From the NCBI GenBank assembly GCA_964518765.1, contig CAZFJC010000033.1, forward strand, positions 1 through 18,342: DNA of 18,342 nt, read 5' to 3'. Origin of the DNA: CAZPNX01 sp964518765. Its GTDB lineage: Bacteria; Edwardsbacteria; AC1; EtOH8. Shown here one piece after another: positions 15,560-18,342 of this stretch (position 1 is the stretch's first letter; each line of letters starts with the position of its first letter). Below the pieces are notes generated by a model, which saw only the letters and a list, made by a program, of their open reading frames with translations, searched no databases and was not told where the DNA came from. The translations under genes were made by a program, and so were the position numbers.

Positions 15560-16900
15560 ATGACCTACCAGGAAGCCGTCGACTACCTGATGTCCTTCTG
15601 GGACCTGGAGAAGCAGACCGGCCTCAAGTACAAGGACCCGCAATATGACCTGGCCAGCTTCCGCGAACTCCTGGCCGAGCTGGGCAATCCGCAGAACTCG
15701 TTCAAGTCGATCCTGATCGCTGGCACCAAGGGCAAGGGTTCGACCGCTGCCTTGGTGGAGTCGGCCCTCAGGGCCCAGGGCCATCCCACCGGCCTGTACA
15801 CCTCCCCGCATCTGGTCAGCTTCTGCGAGAGGATCAGGCACAACGGAAAGAGCATCCTGGAGCGCGACTTCGCCCAGAGGATCGAGTGGCTGAAGCCCTT
15901 CCTGGAGAAGCGCCGCCCGGGCATCGGGCTGCCCAAGACCAAGCAGGCGACGGTTTTCGAGATCCTGACGGCCATGGCCTTCCTCTATTTCCAGGAGATG
16001 GGGGTGGAGTGGGCGGTGCTGGAGGCCGGGATGGGCGGCCGGCTGGACTGCACCAACACCGTCAACCCCAGGGTCTCCGGCATCACCAACATCAGCCTGG
16101 ACCACACCGATGTCTTGGGCAACACCCTGACCGAGATCGCCAGGGAGAAGGCCGGCATCATCCGCCAGGACGGGCTGGTGGTCACCGCCCCCCAGAGCAC
16201 CGAGGCCGGCAAGGTGATCTTCCAGGCCTGTCAGCAGTTCAACGCCCGGCTGTTCCAGGTGGGCAAGGACCTGGGGTTCAGGGTGGTGGACCAGGATGCC
16301 CACCAGACGGTCATCGACCTGGCCGGCACCTTCGGCAAGATGACCAACCTGACCGTCGGCCTGGCCGGCGAGTTCCAGGCCGAGAACGCGGCGGTGGCCT
16401 TCGGCATCCTGCGCAGCCTGCAGTACCGCAACCAGATGGTGCCTGACGAGGCCATCCGTCAGGGGTTCCGCCAGGTCTCCTGGCCGGGGCGGTTCCAGGT
16501 GGTATCCCAGAGGCCCCTGATGGTGTTGGACGGGGCCCACAACGACTATTCGGCCTACCGGCTGAAGAAGGCGGCCGAGGCGGTGTTCCCGGACCGGCCC
16601 CAGATACTGGTGCTGGGCATCTCGGCCAACAAGGATCTGTCCGGCATCGTCTCCAACCTGGCCCGGGACACCAAGGCGGTCATCGTCACCAAGGCCAAGC
16701 ACAGCCGAGCGGCCTCGCCCGAGGCCATCAGACAGGAGCTGTTGCGGCTGGGGATCGCCGCCATAGTGACCGAACACCTGGAGACGGCCATGGAGCGGGC
16801 CCGGGAGCTGGCGGCCGAGCAGGACATGATCATCGTCACCGGTTCGCTTTTCCTGGTGGGCGAGGCCCTGGAGCTGTTGGGCCGGCCGGGTATGAAATAA
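15560..16900 (+). CDS. folC: Folylpolyglutamate/dihydrofolate synthase
   Basis: Adds glutamate to dihydropteroate and folates using ATP. The 446-residue length is usual. The P-loop AGTKGKGSTA is at 54-63. TSPHLVSFCERI (81-92), EAGMGGRLDCTN, LDHTDVLGNTL, EKAGII and DGAHN follow in family order, giving the ATPase and the Mur-ligase-like C-terminal domains. The ATG at 15560 lacks a strong ribosome binding site but begins the typical MTYQEAVDYL helix. No other folate gene is adjacent. Whether it also performs dihydrofolate synthesis cannot be told from this gene alone. Confidence 0.95.
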   Translation: MTYQEAVDYLMSFWDLEKQTGLKYKDPQYDLASFRELLAELGNPQNSFKSILIAGTKGKGSTAALVESALRAQGHPTGLYTSPHLVSFCERIRHNGKSILERDFAQRIEWLKPFLEKRRPGIGLPKTKQATVFEILTAMAFLYFQEMGVEWAVLEAGMGGRLDCTNTVNPRVSGITNISLDHTDVLGNTLTEIAREKAGIIRQDGLVVTAPQSTEAGKVIFQACQQFNARLFQVGKDLGFRVVDQDAHQTVIDLAGTFGKMTNLTVGLAGEFQAENAAVAFGILRSLQYRNQMVPDEAIRQGFRQVSWPGRFQVVSQRPLMVLDGAHNDYSAYRLKKAAEAVFPDRPQILVLGISANKDLSGIVSNLARDTKAVIVTKAKHSRAASPEAIRQELLRLGIAAIVTEHLETAMERARELAAEQDMIIVTGSLFLVGEALELLGRPGMK

Positions 16901-17005
16901 GGCCTTCCCGGACCCGCGGAAAAAGCGAAACACCCAGGAAAGAACGAAGACGGATTCCTGCGACGGACAGACCATCGAGACTGTTCAACGTAACGCAGTA
17001 GAGCC

Positions 17006-17476
17006 ATGACCGAGCGTATTGTTGTATCCAAAGAGGGCCTGGAGAAGTTGCGGGCCGAGCTGGAGCATCTGCAGAAGGTGGAGCGGCCGGAGATCTCGGC
17101 GGCCATCGCCCAGGCCCGGGGCCTGGGCGACCTGTCGGAGAACGCCGAGTACCACGCCGCCAAGGAGAAGCAGGCCCTGATCGAGGCCCGCATCAGCAAG
17201 CTGCAGCACGACCTGGCCCGGGCCGAGGTCATCGACCCCACCCAGGTGGCCCAGGGGGTGGTGGTCTTCGGCCGGACGGTTAGGGTTCGCGACCTGGACG
17301 ACGGAGCCGAGGAGACCTACACCCTGGTGGGGCCGCACGAGTCCGACTTCGATAGCGGGAAGATATCGGTGGACAGCCCCATCGGCAAGGGGCTCTTGGG
17401 AAAGAAGCCCGGCGATCAGGTGGAGATCCAGGTCCCGGCCGGGACCATCAGGTACCAGGTGCTGTCGCTGGAATAA
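17006..17476 (+). CDS. greA: Transcript cleavage factor GreA
   Basis: Binds RNA polymerase and stimulates cleavage of backtracked transcripts. It is 156 residues, the normal length. The N-terminal coiled coil (about 1-75) carries the acidic tip GDLSENAEYH (41-50) with Asp42 and Glu45. The C-terminal globular domain (about 80-156) contains VGPHESD and PIGKGLLGKKPGD. It is followed at once by a hairpin terminator, so it is the end of a transcript that probably starts with or before folC. Confidence 0.96.
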   Translation: MTERIVVSKEGLEKLRAELEHLQKVERPEISAAIAQARGLGDLSENAEYHAAKEKQALIEARISKLQHDLARAEVIDPTQVAQGVVVFGRTVRVRDLDDGAEETYTLVGPHESDFDSGKISVDSPIGKGLLGKKPGDQVEIQVPAGTIRYQVLSLE

Positions 17477-17500
17477 CCAAGCCCCTTGGTTTTGGTCTTT
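17475..17500 (+). terminator. Intrinsic terminator after greA
   Basis: AACCAAG-CCC-CTTGGTT forms a 7-bp perfect stem overlapping the greA stop codon. A TTGGTCTTTT run follows it. It is a plausible rho-independent terminator, although the stem is only moderately GC-rich. Confidence 0.55.
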
Positions 17501-17558
17501 TATGAGGGTCGGGCCGCCTTTCAGATTTCATCCGGGCCCAGCCCGATCAGACATCCAC

Positions 17559-17586
17559 CTGGTTTCCCGCCTTCGCAGGAATGACA
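17559..17586. repeat. Half-copy of the TGTCATTCC repeat
   Basis: GGTTTCCCGCC..GGAATGACA (17561-17586) reads on the other strand as TGTCATTCCtGCGAAGGCGGGAAA and matches the left end of the 1086-1187 element (TGTCATTCCcCCGAACGCGGGAAT). I see no matching opposite end here, so it is a fragment. Its ATGACA (17581-17586) could act as a -35 for purE. Confidence 0.5.
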
Positions 17587-17645
17587 CCAAGTGCTTGCAT
17601 CATCATATTATCGTGAACATCCACTAGCATTCTGGTGAGGAAATC

Positions 17646-18146
17646 ATGTCTCAAGCTAAAGTGGCGGTCCTGATGGGATCGGACTCGGACCTGCCGGTGA
17701 TGGAGAAGGCGGTCGAGGCCCTCCGCGAGATGGGGATACCCTTCGAGGTCAAGGTGATCTCGGCCCACCGCATCCCGGAGAAGGTGGAGCAGTACGCCAA
17801 GGAGGCCAGGGGCCGGGGGCTGGAGGCCATCATCGCCGGGGCCGGGCTGGCGGCCCACCTGGCCGGGGCGGTGGCCGCCCACACCACCCTGCCGGTGATC
17901 GGCGTTCCTCTCAAGTCAGGGGCTCTTTCCGGAGTCGACGCCCTCTACGCCACGGTGCAGATGCCCCCCGGGGTGCCGGTGGCCACGGTAGCGGTGGACG
18001 GGGCCCGTAACGCCGCCATCCTAGCTGGGCAGATCCTCTCGATAAAGCATCCGGAGATCGCCGCCAAGCTGGAGGAGATGAGGGCCAAGATGAAGCGAGA
18101 CGTGGAGATGAAGTCCGAGGAGATAGAGAAGCGGTTCGCCGGGTGA
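17646..18146 (+). CDS. purE: N5-carboxyaminoimidazole ribonucleotide mutase PurE
   Basis: Converts N5-CAIR to CAIR in purine synthesis. A 166-residue class I PurE with GSDSD (11-15), SAHR (39-42, the catalytic His41) and AGAGLAAHLAGAV (64-76); then KSGALSGVDAL and MPPGVPVATVAV. The C-terminal tail (about 140-166) is a charged helix. GGTGAGG sits 7 nt before the ATG. It has its own intergenic region of 169 bp after the greA terminator. purK is not seen downstream in the window, so the partner that makes N5-CAIR must be elsewhere. Confidence 0.96.
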   Translation: MSQAKVAVLMGSDSDLPVMEKAVEALREMGIPFEVKVISAHRIPEKVEQYAKEARGRGLEAIIAGAGLAAHLAGAVAAHTTLPVIGVPLKSGALSGVDALYATVQMPPGVPVATVAVDGARNAAILAGQILSIKHPEIAAKLEEMRAKMKRDVEMKSEEIEKRFAG

Positions 18147-18342
18147 GTCGTCCCCCGGCTACCTTTGGCCGAAGAAAAACGCCACCCTGTTTACAGGGCG
18201 GAGGCCCGTGAGGCGGAGGACGAAGGGTCGGCTTCGAAGGCTGTTTGCCTATAAAGCGCTAAAATAGCGACAAGTAATATATAAATATTTATAATGGACC
18301 CTGTTTTTCGGACACGGTGATATGTTACACTTAGGGCTGCGG
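18147..18342. other. Terminal intergenic region
   Basis: The 196 bp after purE hold no convincing gene. The first half is GC-rich and contains the hairpin CCCTG-TTTA-CAGGG around 18185-18198 with short flanking complementarity. The second half is strongly AT-rich (18250-18300) and looks like the promoter region of a gene beyond the window. Confidence 0.4.
18267..18295 (+). promoter_or_regulatory. Candidate sigma70-type promoter at the right end
   Basis: GCGACA (18267-18272; four of six bases of TTGACA) is followed after exactly 17 bp by a perfect TATAAT (18290-18295). The surrounding AT-rich stretch contrasts with the rest of the window. It would drive a rightward gene outside the window. 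FCB-group promoters often deviate from this consensus, so this is tentative. Confidence 0.3.

Noticed and set aside
15548..16975. Minus-strand open frame of 475 codons opposite folC
   Set aside because: Its translation is His/Gln/Leu/Gly-rich with no motif. It is the mirror of the GC-biased third positions of folC, which has full family signatures.

Overview
The window is a GC-rich (by eye about 60-65% GC), gene-dense bacterial segment. All recognisable genes lie on the + strand and are separated by short gaps or stop/start overlaps. Two lipoproteins of the GWxTD-related type, a secreted two-component-style beta-propeller, an inositol-phosphate synthase next to a CDP-alcohol phosphatidyltransferase, and a dispersed palindromic TGTCATTCC repeat suggest an uncultured lineage of the Fibrobacteres-Chlorobi-Bacteroidetes (FCB) neighbourhood, probably from a metagenome assembly. 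That placement is inference from gene content. The window has no rRNA and no tRNA or CRISPR array that I could see.

Layout. 97-1065: unrecognised soluble protein with an internally duplicated domain. 1066-1274: intergenic region carrying a 102-bp MITE-like element. 1275-3797: inositol-lipid pair (CDP-alcohol phosphatidyltransferase, myo-inositol-1-phosphate synthase) followed directly by thymidylate kinase, which has no ATG, GTG or TTG start upstream of its P-loop. 3894-5468: S41 carboxyl-terminal processing protease with a PDZ domain. 5576-9601: compact run of a YacP/Rae1-like NYN RNase, a class III-type sirtuin and two tandem GWxTD-type lipoproteins. 9642-9770: 42-residue, highly basic small protein behind a strong ribosome binding site. 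9802-10992: NifS/IscS-type cysteine desulfurase. 11047-13067: diguanylate cyclase overlapping an M20 amidohydrolase. 13070-13466: low-GC insertion with a frameshifted DUF559 nuclease gene, bounded by a 9-bp direct repeat. 13484-15513: flavodoxin overlapping a secreted propeller protein. 15560-18146: folC, greA and purE, followed by an intergenic region that begins GC-rich and ends AT-rich with a possible promoter.

How the parts fit. Most genes are core housekeeping: dTTP supply (tmk), folate (folC), purines (purE), elongation (greA), sulfur mobilisation (cysteine desulfurase) and RNA turnover (NYN). Envelope functions form the second theme: inositol phospholipid synthesis, periplasmic proteolysis, outer-membrane-type lipoproteins and a secreted propeller. 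The signalling element is the diguanylate cyclase with an intact inhibitory site.

I did not find a complete novel defence or mobile system. The most unusual items are the DUF559 insertion placed at a stop codon with flanking direct and inverted repeats, the tandem pair of divergent GWxTD lipoproteins coupled to a sirtuin, the noncanonical start of thymidylate kinase (apparently AUC inside the upstream stop, TAATC), and the unannotated basic mini-protein.
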